64,000 nt of DNA from Drechslerella dactyloides (Eukaryota; Ascomycota; Orbiliomycetes; Orbiliales; Orbiliaceae), in contig JAGTWJ010000019.1 in the NCBI GenBank assembly GCA_020064725.1, forward strand, positions 2,728,001 to 2,792,000. The letters are read 5' to 3'. The position numbers and the translations under genes were made by a program. A model generated the notes under the pieces. It worked only from the letters and a program-made list of their open reading frames with translations, was not told where the DNA came from and made no database searches. This document shows positions 1 to 12,223 of the stretch, one piece after another. Within the stretch, counting starts at the first letter, position 1. Every line of letters begins with the position of its first letter.

Positions 1-839
1 TTGGCCTCCTTGATCTTGCCGGCGGCGTAAAGCTTGATGATGCTAACGCACGCCTTGGGGGCAATATTTGCCAGTCCTGCAATGACGCCGGAGCCGCCAG
101 CTACGAGCGTCTGGAGCGTGAAGTCAGCGGATCCGCCCATCGCCATGAATCCGGGACCATGGTCGGTGGGGGTGATGGCGTTTGAAGCAGCTGCTACTCT
201 AGCGAGCTTTCCGGAGTTTCCGCAAGTGAGCTTGCAACCAACAATGTTGGGGTGCTGGGCGAGCTTGGAGATAAAGTCTGAGTCCAGATCTAGTCCCGAG
301 GCAGCTCCTGGGAAGTTGTAAATGAGAACTGGCAGTGGCGATTCTTCTGCGACGTCGCGGAAGTAGTCGTACAGATCCGTTGTGGACATGAGACTCTTGT
401 AGTAGGCCGGAGGCAGGATCAGGACGTAATCGCCGCCAGAGAAGAGCGCCTCATGGCACAGCTCAATTGTCTCACGTGTGGACTGGGCACCGCAACCGAC
501 AATTATGGGCATATCCTGGTAGCCAGCGTTATCCAGCGCCTCGCGCGTGGCAGCTGTGACCAGCTTTCTTTCTGAGTGGCTCAGGCTGACGGCCTCTCCG
601 TTTGAACCCTGAGTTGTGATTCCAGCAACGCCGGCTTTGGCCATGCGGACTGCATGCTTCTTTATTGTGGGAATGTCCAAATCCTCGGACAGCTCATGGA
701 AGAAGCATACCGTGGGGACGTACACACCGGGGACGAGCGGTCGATGGTTGTATGCACTGCCGTTGAGGTCAGTGTGGGCATGGAGAAGGCTGTTCGAGTA
801 TCCATTGGTGGAATAGTGACCATTGGTGGTTGGAGACAT
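1..839 (-). CDS. DHDPS-family aldolase (keto-deoxy-acid or 4-hydroxy-2-oxoglutarate aldolase type), 3' end missing
   Basis: The minus-strand frame opens at an ATG at 837-839 and runs without a stop to base 1, giving 279 codons of N-terminal sequence; the C-terminus lies outside the window. It reads as a DapA-family class I aldolase. A phosphate/carboxylate-binding loop QGSNGEA lies near residues 77-83, the conserved Tyr sits in IYNFPG near residue 174, and the Schiff-base Lys sits in GCKLTCGN near residue 203. No intron is needed. Fungal members include L-threo-3-deoxy-hexulosonate aldolase of D-galacturonate catabolism and 4-hydroxy-2-oxoglutarate aldolase-like proteins. Fungi make lysine by the aminoadipate route, so a true dihydrodipicolinate synthase role is unlikely. 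The exact substrate cannot be read from the sequence. A possible TATA element lies about 210 bp upstream. Confidence 0.9.
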   Translation of the reverse strand, partial: MSPTTNGHYSTNGYSNSLLHAHTDLNGSAYNHRPLVPGVYVPTVCFFHELSEDLDIPTIKKHAVRMAKAGVAGITTQGSNGEAVSLSHSERKLVTAATREALDNAGYQDMPIIVGCGAQSTRETIELCHEALFSGGDYVLILPPAYYKSLMSTTDLYDYFRDVAEESPLPVLIYNFPGAASGLDLDSDFISKLAQHPNIVGCKLTCGNSGKLARVAAASNAITPTDHGPGFMAMGGSADFTLQTLVAGGSGVIAGLANIAPKACVSIIKLYAAGKIKEA

Positions 840-1046
840 TGTGGTGGTGGCGGTATGTGTTTTTATGCGAGAATCGCTCTCGAGATGAAAGATGGAAGAA
901 TGATAACGAAAAATATAGAGGAATATATTAGAACAATGGAGCGTAACAAGAGGAGACTGGTCAAAGTCAAGCTTGATAGATGGTGTAAAGGCTGAAGCGT
1001 CAAGCCAGAGGGAGATTGAAACGAAATCGCTGGGGGAGGATGGCAT

Positions 1047-1056
1047 CTTATATAAA
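1047..1056 (-). promoter_or_regulatory. Candidate TATA box of the aldolase gene
   Basis: The near-palindromic cttatataaa lies about 210 bp upstream of the aldolase start codon on the minus strand. The position is plausible for a fungal TATA element with a moderate leader. There is no transcript evidence. Confidence 0.35.
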
Positions 1057-1157
1057 CGTCGAGGCATGCCGTTCGCTCTTTATCAACCAGGACAAGCAAG
1101 AGCACACAAGCTTGCCAGCCAACATCAAATGTGAAGCAAACCAATCCCTGGCAAGCG

Positions 1158-1179
1158 AGCTAGCTAGCTAGCTAGCTAG
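1158..1179. repeat. AGCT tetranucleotide microsatellite
   Basis: Five and a half perfect AGCT units. The unit is self-complementary, so the tract is a perfect palindrome. It lies about 320 bp upstream of the aldolase start. Confidence 0.9.
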
Positions 1180-4100
1180 TGTCATTTCACGTAGGAGAGA
1201 AGCCGTGGGAAAGCAAAGCGAATGGAGCGAGAAAAGCAAATATCGCTAGTAGGAAAGAAAAGAAAGCATGCTGGGGAAGCTCAGGTAGGCCGTCACTCAG
1301 CCATGATGGTGATCCGATTGAAAGGGTGAGACATGCGAGAGTCGGCCAAGTATTCAGGTGCGGCGACAGTTGGGCAGGAAAAGGATGTTTTGCGAAAGCC
1401 CGAAGGCAGGCCGGAGGATGCCCCCCTGAGTCCCGGGGAGGTAGCGGTGCATTGCAGCGGAGTCTGCTAGGGCATTGGTGTGATTGTGGACAAAGTGCGT
1501 GTACCTGCTCAGAACAGTCAAGTTGAATGTCAATTCGACTAGCTCCTGGCTCGTAGGGCTTGGGGGCCGGGGTTGGCCTTAGTGTGGAGGTACAAAGCCC
1601 GGCGTTTCGGTGATGAGCGACAGCTGCATATGAACAGACGTCTTGTCTATTGTATTATCTCATGGTTAGCAATGCGAACATCTGCCTCGTCGTACAGAAT
1701 GTTGCACAGGCTTCTGTGCTCTGAATTCGTGTTTTTCCAGCGTGACCAACGGGAACCTGTCCTTCAAGTGCGACTCGTCGGTTGGGCTGCGCTTTGTCAC
1801 GGAGGTTGGCCGTGGGGGAAGTGGCGTGGAAGCTGGGGAAAGGCTTAACGCCTTTTACGCGGGACGTGGGTTTTCTAAAACCAGGAAAGTCATGTTGGAA
1901 GGAAACGCACGACAGCCTCCCTTCTCAGGTTTAGGCCCGGATCCCTCCCGATTTTGTTTTTAACAAAACATTTCTTGATAGTAATCAAGGAAAAGGTTGC
2001 ACACACTCTCTGTGCTCGATTCTGAATGTGGCAATAGGGAGCCGACGAGGGACATTGGGAACAGGAGAGAAAGAGTCGCGTCAGAACATTCGAGCTGAGT
2101 GACCATTCTTCTGCCCCTGCGTCTGTGAAGCCATATAACAGGAAAGCCACCTATCGAGCCCAATATCGGTCGATTCAGGAGCTTTTCCCGACTGCAGTCC
2201 ATCATCTAGACCCAAGAGTGGGGTGGATCCCATTGTTTCACGACCCATGATGCCGGGAGCTTGAGGACCTTCCAACAACCAACAGAGCAGGAGAATGGAA
2301 GTTGCTTCGACAATTGCTGGAGGTGGTTCTCTGGGAAGAGCTCTCCAGCCAAGGTTCGTCCATACATGATACCCGGCGAGAACGACGAGCTGCAGGGCGG
2401 CGTTGCAGCAAGTTTGTATGTAGCAATGTAAGCGCAGGTCATCCAAAGCTTAAACGCGATGCCTTTGTGTGTGGGCTGTGTTCTTGTCAACTTGTCATTC
2501 GCGAGTGTGCGTGTCCAAGAAGCAGATATCACATTCCATTGGCTCGATGCGATGTAAAGCCGTGGAGAAAATTCGTTTCCAAGACGTCTTCATGCCGCGA
2601 GAAAGTCCCCGGCGATAGGTACTCTGCATGAGGGAAAAAACTGCTGTGCTGCAGCGGACTCGGCTCGTGACCATTTCCCACCAAGGTTTTCCCTTGCGAG
2701 CTGAACCACGAGGCCAGTATTTGGGTGCAGATTAGTCTGGAATCATGTCGAATGCACGTCCGTTTTCATGTCTTTTGTTGCTCAATGGTCCTAAGATTAG
2801 GCTTAGGCAGGCATGCATTCGAGTGGATGGCCCAAGCCACATGGTATCAGAGGATCTTCGGCTGGCGACTCGGTCTTGCTGCTGCCGGGGCTTCCTTCGA
2901 TGTCTTCGAGCTCTGGTGCTCTCATTCGGCCAGTTGAAGGGGCGAAAGCAAGCAGGATGTCATCGGTTGCGCAGAGGTGTAACATTGGCGTGGGGGTCGC
3001 GGGCCGGTCTGGCACGCTAACTGGTCGCGAATCGAGACAGCCGGACAAACGAGTCTCAACGCAGCACACCACACACGCCGGGAATTGCAATTGCCACGCT
3101 GAGGCTCATCGGCTTACTCCAGCGAAGCCACTGGAAGCCGGAAGCCGAACGAAAGAATACTGGCATCGTCGTCATAATCGCACCAGGCTGGGCTGCGCAT
3201 TCATCCGGCGTATCCGACCGCGGACCCGGAAACTGCAGTTGCCTCGTCTCGATCGATCGGTTCATGCTTTCCTGGTATTATCTTGTCCGTCGGATGCCAC
3301 GACTGATAGCAGGATGACCTGACCTAGCACAACCAACCAAGCCTTGAGCTCTCGTCGCTGGGATATCCGAAACAGCTCTGCTGCTGCGTTCAAAGGGAAG
3401 CTGGATCGCTTCTGGAAACGATAACCGGTCAATGAATTTTAGTTTTGCACGAGGACAATCGCCAGCTGATGCCATGGTTAGCCCTATGCAGCTGCCATGA
3501 CGCCGGAACTCACCTAGCTAGCGAAGGCTGCCCTTTGACAGTGACATGGAGTTCCTTCACGAGAGACCCCCACGGCGGACGAAACGGTCTTTCTGGAATG
3601 CTTTGAAATAATAGCTCTCTAAGTTGCATGTGCAAGTAACCTCTGGCTGCACTATAGAGCCTCCTTTGCTTTTGTTTGGCGTCGCGAAATACAACGGACG
3701 AGGAAGCGAGACAGCCTCGCGGCGGGAGAGAGATGCAATCTCGCCTTGACGCCGACGGTTGGAGGTCGCGATGCGGACTTGTGCCGGATAGCAGCCACCC
3801 CTTTTGCCAGAGTGGCATTCTTATCGTGAGACAGCGAGGAATGGATGGATGGATGGGACGACTGGATTGAGATGAATGGACGCGAGGAATGCAACGGAGA
3901 AGCTTACAATCAGGAGCCTGCTGTGTTGCCTCGGGGTTACACCACCCCGGGTTACACCGGCTCCGGGGAGCGTCCCGGGACTGCTTCCCGGGCAGACTTC
4001 CGTTTCGGGGGCCTCGCATGACGCACCCCGCAGTTCCCAATTCCCGGAATCCGTCGACGTTATTTATGGAACGCTGGCCAGGCCGTTGCGAGTATTTACA

Positions 4101-4333
4101 CTACTTGAATTACCTCAGCCCACCGGCACGGCGGCATGACAGCTGCCGCCAGCAGCTGGCAGCAGCAGCAGCAATGTCTGGATCGTGCTGGCCTGACCTC
4201 CTCGAGCCAGCCCTGCCGTGGGGGAACTGCTGGGCGCTGGCTGGAGCTCTGTGGCGCGCCCGGGCGGCGTGTCGGGCGTGGGGTTAAAACAACACGCCCT
4301 CTATCGAAACAAACACTCGAGCATGGACTGCAC

Positions 4334-4360
4334 TTTTTTTTTTTTTTTTTTTTTTTTTTT
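4334..4360. repeat. 27-T homopolymer tract
   Basis: An uninterrupted run of 27 T on the plus strand in the long gene-free interval. Possible origins are an old retrotransposed poly(A) tail on the minus strand, a nucleosome-excluding dA:dT tract, or slippage. I see no recognisable element body beside it. Confidence 0.9.
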
Positions 4361-7300
4361 CCTTGCTATCTGTGCGCGGCTCTCGTCCATTGGGTCCGAT
4401 ACTCTTTGCTCCTTGGACGGGGCCCATTCGCACTGGCATCATCCCCATCATGGCGCTGTGACCGGACGTGCTGGTACGCACAGGCGTGGGGGAGCCGACG
4501 GACGGAGCTCGAGCTCGAGCTCAAGCGACGACGACGACTCAGCTGGCGACAACGCACCGCGGTGCGTCGGTGGGCTGTGCGCCAGGTACGCTCCTCTCGC
4601 TCCATCATTCATCATCCACATCCACACACACGATACGACGTGCTCATGCTCGCAATCAGCCAGGAATCGCGCTCTGATCTGAAACGGACAGTGTGCTCCA
4701 CGTAGCACGTGCCTCGCCTGTTTCCCTTTTCCCTCCCTATCTGCATAATCTGCATATGCAAGCGATTTCTCTCTCAGCTACCGACACGCCTCTCCAATCA
4801 GCGCCCACGGCAACCTGGCCGGCCCTCTTGCATCTTGCATGAGCGATTTTTCGCTGCCCAAGAGACCCCCCAAGACAATCCCGACCCGAGTCATAGGTAT
4901 TTCGCCCGTGTCGGTTGCTGCGGCGGGTACTTGCACAAGCATGCCATGTACCTGGCTGTTTGCTCCCTGCGGAATATACAACAAGAAAAACCGCATTTTT
5001 ATATCGATAAGATACATCATGAGCCTCGATTAATCCAGTGTCGAAGCCGCCAGATGACAAGTACACCGCAAGTACCGCTATATGTAGCATCCTCTCGCCG
5101 ACAGCATGGCTGATCGCAATATCTGCCTCTGCCTTTTCTTTCCCCTGTCAGTGTTACTGCAGCTGCTTAGCTTCGCTCTTTCACCAGCGAAAAAAAAAAG
5201 CCAGGACTGACATGGTTAGCAGTAGAGGGTGGAACCCCGTCCGACAAAACAAAAGTAGTGGGTATCCACATTCTCGACTCTGCCTTGCCTCTCCCACATG
5301 GAATCGTGTACTTCCCAGACAGGATTGACAAAGTTGGCGAAACCTGGGGAATCTATGTCTCGACGTACGGTGCAGTGAAAAAATCCGCAAGACAAGTAGC
5401 CTGCTTCCCTCCCCTCTGCTGCTCGCCCTTACTCACTCTATTATTCCTGCGGGAAAGTAAGAAGGAAAAATATCCAGAAAAGAAGCACTAACATAAAAAT
5501 AAATCCAGCCTACATACGTGGTCATCCCTGAGGCGATCAGGGGTGGAGACTGTAATAGTACACCTCGTTAACTTTGTGCTTTAGCACAGACTCGTCGTAG
5601 CTCTGCTGCGGTTCGCCTCTCCCGCTGTCTCGAGTCGAGCTCGTATAATATTTTTTTTTCCCCAGTTTTTATCTTCCCTGTGAAGGGCCTAGGAAGCAGG
5701 CATCTGCATCCCCGGCCGCTAGCTGGCTCGTCTCCACTGTCTAGACCATCCATTGTCAACCGTACGCTCGTCCGCGACTGTATTATATTCTGGGGTTCTC
5801 CGTCATCCACCCATGCACGTTCGCAATGCTGACCTTGTGACCTCGTTTTCCTCCATTTTTCTTTTCTTCCTTTTTCCACCAACCTTGCCCTGGACACAGA
5901 GCTAAACCGAGTTCCGTGATCATCTGTCCCCGTGGGCACTGGACGACTTGCCTTGGCAATGCATGATGCCAGCCAGCGAACGTGAAAAATACGAGGGTGC
6001 GTATACAGCACTAAGTCCGTCGAATACGTACATCCGTCTGCAACTTTGACTACTAGCCGCCAAGTCTTCGAACTGTCGACGTCGACGTCAATATCGATGT
6101 CAGCCAGGGGTGACGAGAGCACTTGGACTCGCAGGCCGGCGTGACCACCGGTTGATTGTCTGGAAAATTCATGCATGAAAACATTTTGTCTGCATGCATT
6201 CGGCTCACGCTCGCTCGCTATCGATCTAGCCTCGAAGCCAGGCGCTATAGCTATCGATCAAACGAGTGCTGTCCGGTTTGCAAGGCTGCTGGTACCTACA
6301 GCCGGGCTTGCGTGCATATATCGGAAATCAAACCTCAAAACAGTTTGAAGTAACACGCCTCGGACAGCAACCGAAGCCTGCGCTGTCAATTCCATCGATC
6401 GTCCGTTTGTAAATTTGAATACTGTAGCTGTGCGTATGTATGCATGCATGCAGGTAAACCATCGTATGCCAATGCAATGACATGCTGCACTTTCATCCCG
6501 GGTCCCCTCAACATTGCCAACTGCCGCAAGCTCAAGCAAGCTTGATCAAGCTATGAGAGATATACCGACTCGCTTGCGCTGGCGACGTTGCACAAGATCA
6601 CGCATGATCACGCCCGCGCCACGGCCACGCATGACATGACATGACATTACCTTCGATTCCATCCTATCCGCTGATTGATCAGTCGTGATAATTATTTTCC
6701 TGCATCAGCGTTTGCGAAAGAAAAAAAAGTCCCATTGGCAACTGCACTGCTTCCGTCAACATCAACATTGCAAGCTGCATGTCGACTCTGCCTTCGCGAG
6801 CTGGACCACTCATCCCTGTATACGTATGTAAGTAAGGACATACGTACGCACATACATATACGTATACATATGTAGGGGCTCGCCAACTTCCGGCTTGCAT
6901 CACGACTAGTCGTTATGTCCAGCAGTTTCGATTCGATCCCAACGATGCACGTGCACGTTGACTCGGTTCCAATGATGCATGCGAATTTGTCACCGCACAG
7001 CTGATCACGCCGCCCAACCGTACGCACCCGGGACGTCCTTATTCACTGAATCGAAAGGTAACGCTGCACTGGGTGCGAGTTACCCACCACGCATCTTACG
7101 GGACAGTCTCGTTGTTACCGTAGTGTAATGCAAAATGTCAGCTCCAATCAGCCGTGATACCCACGAATATACCGCAATCGCATCCTCCCGTCGACACAGC
7201 ATCATCATCATCATCCCCACCCAAACTACCAATCGGAGGCCCCACGGCGACCTTGGTGGGCAAACTCGCTTCGCATCGGCTATGAATAATAGTAGTCGTA

Positions 7301-7852
7301 ATAATAATGATAAAAATGATAAAAACGGGAACGTAATTTTGGTCATTGAGGGCTGTCTGTCATCTATACACAGCAAAGTAAATACCGCAAGGCTAGCAGG
7401 AACGTATGAGGAAAACGGAGGACTTGACGTTCGATCGATCGACCAAATCCTTCATCGTATGTGTAAACGGTAACAAAACTTGAGATTCATATTCGACAAG
7501 GGGAAGAAAAGCAAAGCCGCTCTAGAAAATATCAATCGGACGACGAAGCGAAAAGGATCAGCGAGTAAGTACTTACGGGGCAAGGAATCGCAGAGTCGAT
7601 ATGACATCTGAAAACATGCATTGTGTGTTATAGCAGATGGATCCAAGAATATGAAAAAAAAAAACCAGACTAAAAAGAAAGCGGTGTGATACCATAGCTT
7701 CTTCCAATCCACCGACTTACTTACACCGCAAACAGAACGTACGTGAAATTTTTTTTCCTTCTTGAAAACTCTTCCAATCAGCCCTGCGGGACAAGGACTG
7801 TCTGAGTGCGTGTGCCAATGAGACGCAAATGCGTAGATATACGATCCCACGC

Positions 7853-10800
7853 TCACCAGTCGTCATCGTCACCATCGGGGCCGCGGTTTGCCTGCTCTCG
7901 CCGCTTGAGTGCAGCAGCGAGACCACCCGCCAGGCTCGAATTGGATGATGCCGTCTCGGTACTAAGGCCGGATCCTCGGACGGTTGGGGGGGTCGCTGCT
8001 TCGTTGGCGTGCTGCATGGGGCTAGGCCGCCTCGCGGCTGCAGCTGCAGCGGCAGACGTCTTGTTGGGTCGCGGTGGAGGAGGAGGTTTCGCCTTTCCTG
8101 CAAACTGTGCTGGTGCTGGTGGTGGCGGCGGCGGAGGGGGTGCAGGCTTCGGTGCCTCCTCTTCCTTGAGATATGCACTCGGCGCCCACCCTTCAGTCTC
8201 GTCTTGCTTTTTCGCTAGCCACCATCCTGCAAGCGTAAAGGAATAAATATGTCAGCCTGCTTCATCCGCAGAATCTAGAACGAAAGAGAGAGAAAGCAAT
8301 CGGAAAAAAAGGAAAGTATATCATGACTATTCCTACTAGTGGCGACTATGGGACGGGAAAATAATTTTTACTCACCGTTTCCTTCCTTTTGGACGATAAT
8401 GATGACCTCCCCTTTAGTCAAGCTGAGTTCATTTTTGCTCTGTCCAGCGAAATCATAAAGCACTCGGTATATCGGATCTTGGGAAGGAGGTGCTGCAACG
8501 GGTGGGGGTGGCGGAGGCGGAGGAGCTCTAATAGCGGATGTTGTTGACGACGGTGTTCTCTGGTGGCCAGCGCTTTCCAACGTGGACACCTGTTGATGCT
8601 GCGGTTGATGGTGCTGCGGTTGATGATGCTGCGGTTGGTGATGCTGCGGTTGGGGAATTGCTGCCACCACTGGGACGACCGGATTCGAATTTGAGATCAT
8701 TGAGCTTCCGCCGCCACCAGGTAGCTGTTGGGGCACCGGGCGAGGCTGCGGTTGCGGCGTTGCCCGCCCTCCTCCTCCTCGCGCCTGGGAAGAAAGCTTG
8801 CCGTTGACACTCTTCTTGAGCAGTCCGCCGGACGTGATTGCCTTGGCGGGCTTTGCTCTTGGCTTCGGAGTCGGCCTCGACTGGCTGCTCGGACTCTCGC
8901 CGGGGCCGACGTGGATAGTTCCACTCTTGTACAAATCATCCCGAGGAACAGCCGGGTCTTTCATGGTCTTAACAACAGCTATCTTGCCCGGCTTCTTGTT
9001 GTACTCTATGACCGGTCCGATCCTCAGGTCAAATATCCCAGGCATAAGCCCTTTCATGTGAGTGACGAGTTCTGTCTTGAAAATGCAGGACAGAAGCGGG
9101 TCGGGAGCTTGAGGTGCCCCTATACCCAGGGAGAACCAGTCGTCTCGTAAGTTCGACATACCAATGAACTTGATCGTGCCCAAGGGAATCGCTCTCTCGG
9201 CTAATATCTGAAGGTTGTTGTTGACGATATTCTGCGTGATGATATAGAAGTTCCGGTTGGTGAGAACCAGCAGCCTGGGGTTCGGCTTGCTGGATCTCCC
9301 CAGCTTCGACACCAGCATCTCGCCTCGACACGAGAATATCGTCCTATCACTTGCGGGAATTTGGATCGAATTTCTAATGTGTTCACCGTAGCCTCCCCTG
9401 TTGTCGATGCCGAGATAATCTCCCATGAAACGTCGGGACCCGAGAATACTGAAGCGCCTGCGTTCCTTTCTCCCACCGAGCACGGTGTGACCATAGTCAC
9501 GTATTTTGATAAAGTCCGTGCTGCCCGTCAGGTTGCGCCACCATCGCTGAATGCGGATAGCGCACTCAGTTCGGTACCTCAGGTAGTTTCTCCATGCCCT
9601 CTGGATACGGATGGCCATGTTGTGCCAGTATCGGTCTCGCATAGTTTCCAAGGCAAACAGCGTCTCCGGCGTCTTGATGAAGGCCTTTGTGGTACCCATC
9701 TGCCATTCTTCCTTCGGTATTCTGGTGTCCCTGAGGATCTGCTCGCACCCGGAGCGCGGGTCACCGGTCCAGATGTAATCACCTGCATAGGATGTCTTTG
9801 GCGACAACAGGTAGAACCGGTCAACGAACCTCTCAAATGTCTGACGGTAGGCGAAACCAGCCCGACGGATGCGAACGTTCTCCTGAAGACCAAGATACTT
9901 GATTTGATGCAGGACAGCAGCCGTGTCATACTCCTTTGGCGACTTGTTCTGGTTGGGCTTGATCGTTCGGATGTAAGATGGGGTAGCTTTCGAGAGGGTG
10001 TTGACAAGGTCGTTCGCCGAGGCTTTGATCTTGTCGCTAGCGGTAGGCGGCCGCCGGCCCTTCGTATCCGTCTGAATTTGCTGTGGGAAAATCGTGTGCA
10101 AGAACTGGTTTTCGCTTCCCTCGATCAACTCGAGAATATCCCTGAGCAGCTGGTCCTTGTTCTTATCCGTCATATGCTCGATCTGGTAAGTCACGTCTCC
10201 GGCGTAGTGCTTAATGATGAACTGTGATTGTCGTTGTTGGAAATGCGGATTGGTCGACAGAGCGTTCAGTCTCTGAATAAAGGTCCCATCCGCCGCGCTG
10301 GAGTCTGCATGGGCAGTCGCACACGCATCGTTGAGAGCTGCAAAGACACCCGGCGGCCTCTTCTCTTCGATCAAATCGCACACAATCTTGTTGTTGAAGT
10401 ACTTTATGGGCTGCCATTCGATCTGTTCCCTCACGTATTCCTCCTGTTCGGTCTTCAAGGTGAGTTCGATGAATATCTGCTGCAGCTTCTCGTTCACGTA
10501 GTTGATGCAAAGCTGCTCAAAGGAGTTCTTGTCGAAAATTTCGAATCCATAGATATCGAGGATGCCAATGGTGTACGAAGTCTGTTCCCGGGCCTTCATA
10601 GACACGTTGATGCGGTCCACAATCCATTCGAACAAATTGTTGTAGATTGCCTTTGCAAGTGCGTCTCTTACGGCGTTAGCTTGCACCGGGTTCAGTGGAG
10701 ACTCGTATATCGAGCCTCTCCTTCCTCCTCGCGAAGTTTCCACTATCCGAATCGACAAAGCCTAGAGTATCCATTTTAGCACAACTGCTCCATTTTTTGT

Positions 10801-12223
10801 TTTTTGGTCCAAATATTGAAAGCAACTCACTTTGTGTAGAGCTGCGCCATCCACTTGCAGCAGGTACGCGGCAAAGTCTGTTACACCAGCGTCGGTTATC
10901 TCCGCGTTTCCCGCATCGTCTTCTCGGAACTGGACATTGCCAAGCCACAGGATGACAGCCAGGCACCGAAAGATATCGTCCTGCTCCTGTTGCGTCAGGC
11001 CAATAACCCGCATCGCCTGGAGGGTCTCGCCGAACTCTTTCGTGTCATCAATCCCGGGAACCTCCAGACACCTGCTCTTCGAAGTGTATTGATACGCACT
11101 CGGTTCTTGGATGCCGAACAGTTCTAACAGAATCCTGTGCGTCAGCAGCTACCCGCCAGTCGCCATCCTCGAAACATAGACGATTGACCCTCACCTCGGT
11201 ATCCCTGATTGGCCGCCTTCGAGAATTGGTAGAAAATGTGAAAGTTTCTCTCGTTCATAATCTGCCCCACCACACGCGCCTTCTCCAGCAGGTAGTTCGT
11301 AATATTGGCACCGCACGGCTCGCCTTGCGCGTTGAATTGGATCTCGAGATATTTGCCATGCCGCGACGAATTGTTGTTCCTCAGGGTCTTTGCGCACCCA
11401 AAGGCCTCCAGCAGGGGGTTGGTCGCCAGAACCATGTTTTTGATCTCAGTGATGTGCGAGTTCGATTGGCCGCCGGAGACATTCGCAATGTACTGCATGA
11501 TCCGCTTCGCAGCCTCGGTCTTGCCGGCTCCGGATTCACCGCTGATGATGATGCACTGGTTGTCCCGGTAGGCGTTCATGTTGTAGTAGCTTGCTTCCGC
11601 GATGGCGAAGACGTGCGGCGGCATCTCTAACCGGTTCTTGCCCTTGTACGATTCCATGACGGAGTCCACGTAAATTCCCACTAAAGATCGTATCGTTAGC
11701 TGCTGCGGATTCTTGGGTGGGTGTACGGTATAGGCGCCGCAACTTACAATCTCGGAACGGGTTCACAGAGATTAACACATGGCCAATGTAAGTCTGCGAG
11801 TCGGCGGGCAGGTCCCCCGTCAGCGTGAAATCCAATGGAAATTATAACGTTGCGAGACTCCTGCGACGTACGTATATCTCGGCGGCCTCGAACCGTTTCA
11901 TCAGGTTCTCGTTGATGGCCTCGTTCGAAATCTTGCTGATAAGCGTCAGGTCGCTGACGCCGACTTCCTTCTTCTTCGTACCCTCGTAGAATGCTTTCTT
12001 GATGTTTCCCGAGGCCCCGGCCGAGCTGCTGGCGGCGCCGGTCCTCGCGAAGGGCACCTTGGATGCTCCTCCTCCCGCGCCCGCATCTTTCTTGTTCCGC
12101 CCCGCCCGCTTGGTGACAGCCTGAGTAGACGAACGGCCCGAGTTGGACGCTGGTTAGCCGCGACGAATCGGGAAGAGGAAGAGGAGCTTGGTGTCAGAGG
12201 GGGAGTAAGTAGAGCCATACCAT
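7853..12223 (-). CDS. myoA: Class I myosin (MyoA/Myo3-Myo5 type)
   Basis: Actin-based motor of endocytic patches and hyphal tips. Seven exons: 12223-12221, 12120-11872, 11793-11748, 11680-11195, 11123-10831, 10761-8376 and 8226-7853; they sum to 1278 codons plus a stop. The motor domain carries the P-loop GESGAGKT at 147-154 and the TEDS-rule site RRGSIYES with Ser376, the PAK/Ste20 phosphorylation position in fungal class I myosins. Two IQ motifs follow (about 743-770), then a basic TH1 membrane-binding domain (about 800-970). The proline-rich tail contains a four-fold Gln-Pro-Gln-His-His repeat (about 1063-1082). An SH3 domain spans about 1121-1175 and is split by the last intron. The C-terminus is an acidic tail ending DDDDW, the Arp2/3-binding type. 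Length and domain order match the family. The first coding exon is only the ATG. Confidence 0.97.
8593..8652. repeat. 15-bp tandem repeat inside the myosin tail
   Basis: Four tandem, slightly diverged copies of a 15-bp unit (core gatgctgcggttg). On the minus strand they encode Gln-Pro-Gln-His-His repeats between the TH1 and SH3 domains. The tract is expected to vary in length between strains. Confidence 0.85.

Larger units (their letters stand above)
840..7852. other. 7-kb interval without a convincing gene
   Basis: No reading frame here resembles a known protein, and I could not assemble spliced frames. The longest open frames (5568-6176 minus, 202 codons; 3510-4040 minus, 176 codons; 2813-3322 plus, 169 codons) have Arg/Ser/Cys-rich, unpatterned translations typical of chance frames in GC-balanced DNA. 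The interval holds simple-sequence tracts: AGCT repeats at 1158-1179, a 27-T run at 4334-4360, and alternating TACG/CATA sequence around 6830-6875. It also has several short pyrimidine-rich runs. It must contain the aldolase promoter on the left and the myosin terminator on the right. Non-coding transcripts cannot be excluded. Confidence 0.6.

Noticed and set aside
5568..6176. 202-codon minus-strand open frame
   Set aside because: Translation is Arg/Ser/Thr-rich without pattern, and there are no related exons nearby.
9361..10227. 288-codon plus-strand open frame
   Set aside because: It is antisense to the myosin motor/TH1 exon; the minus-strand frame is clearly the gene.
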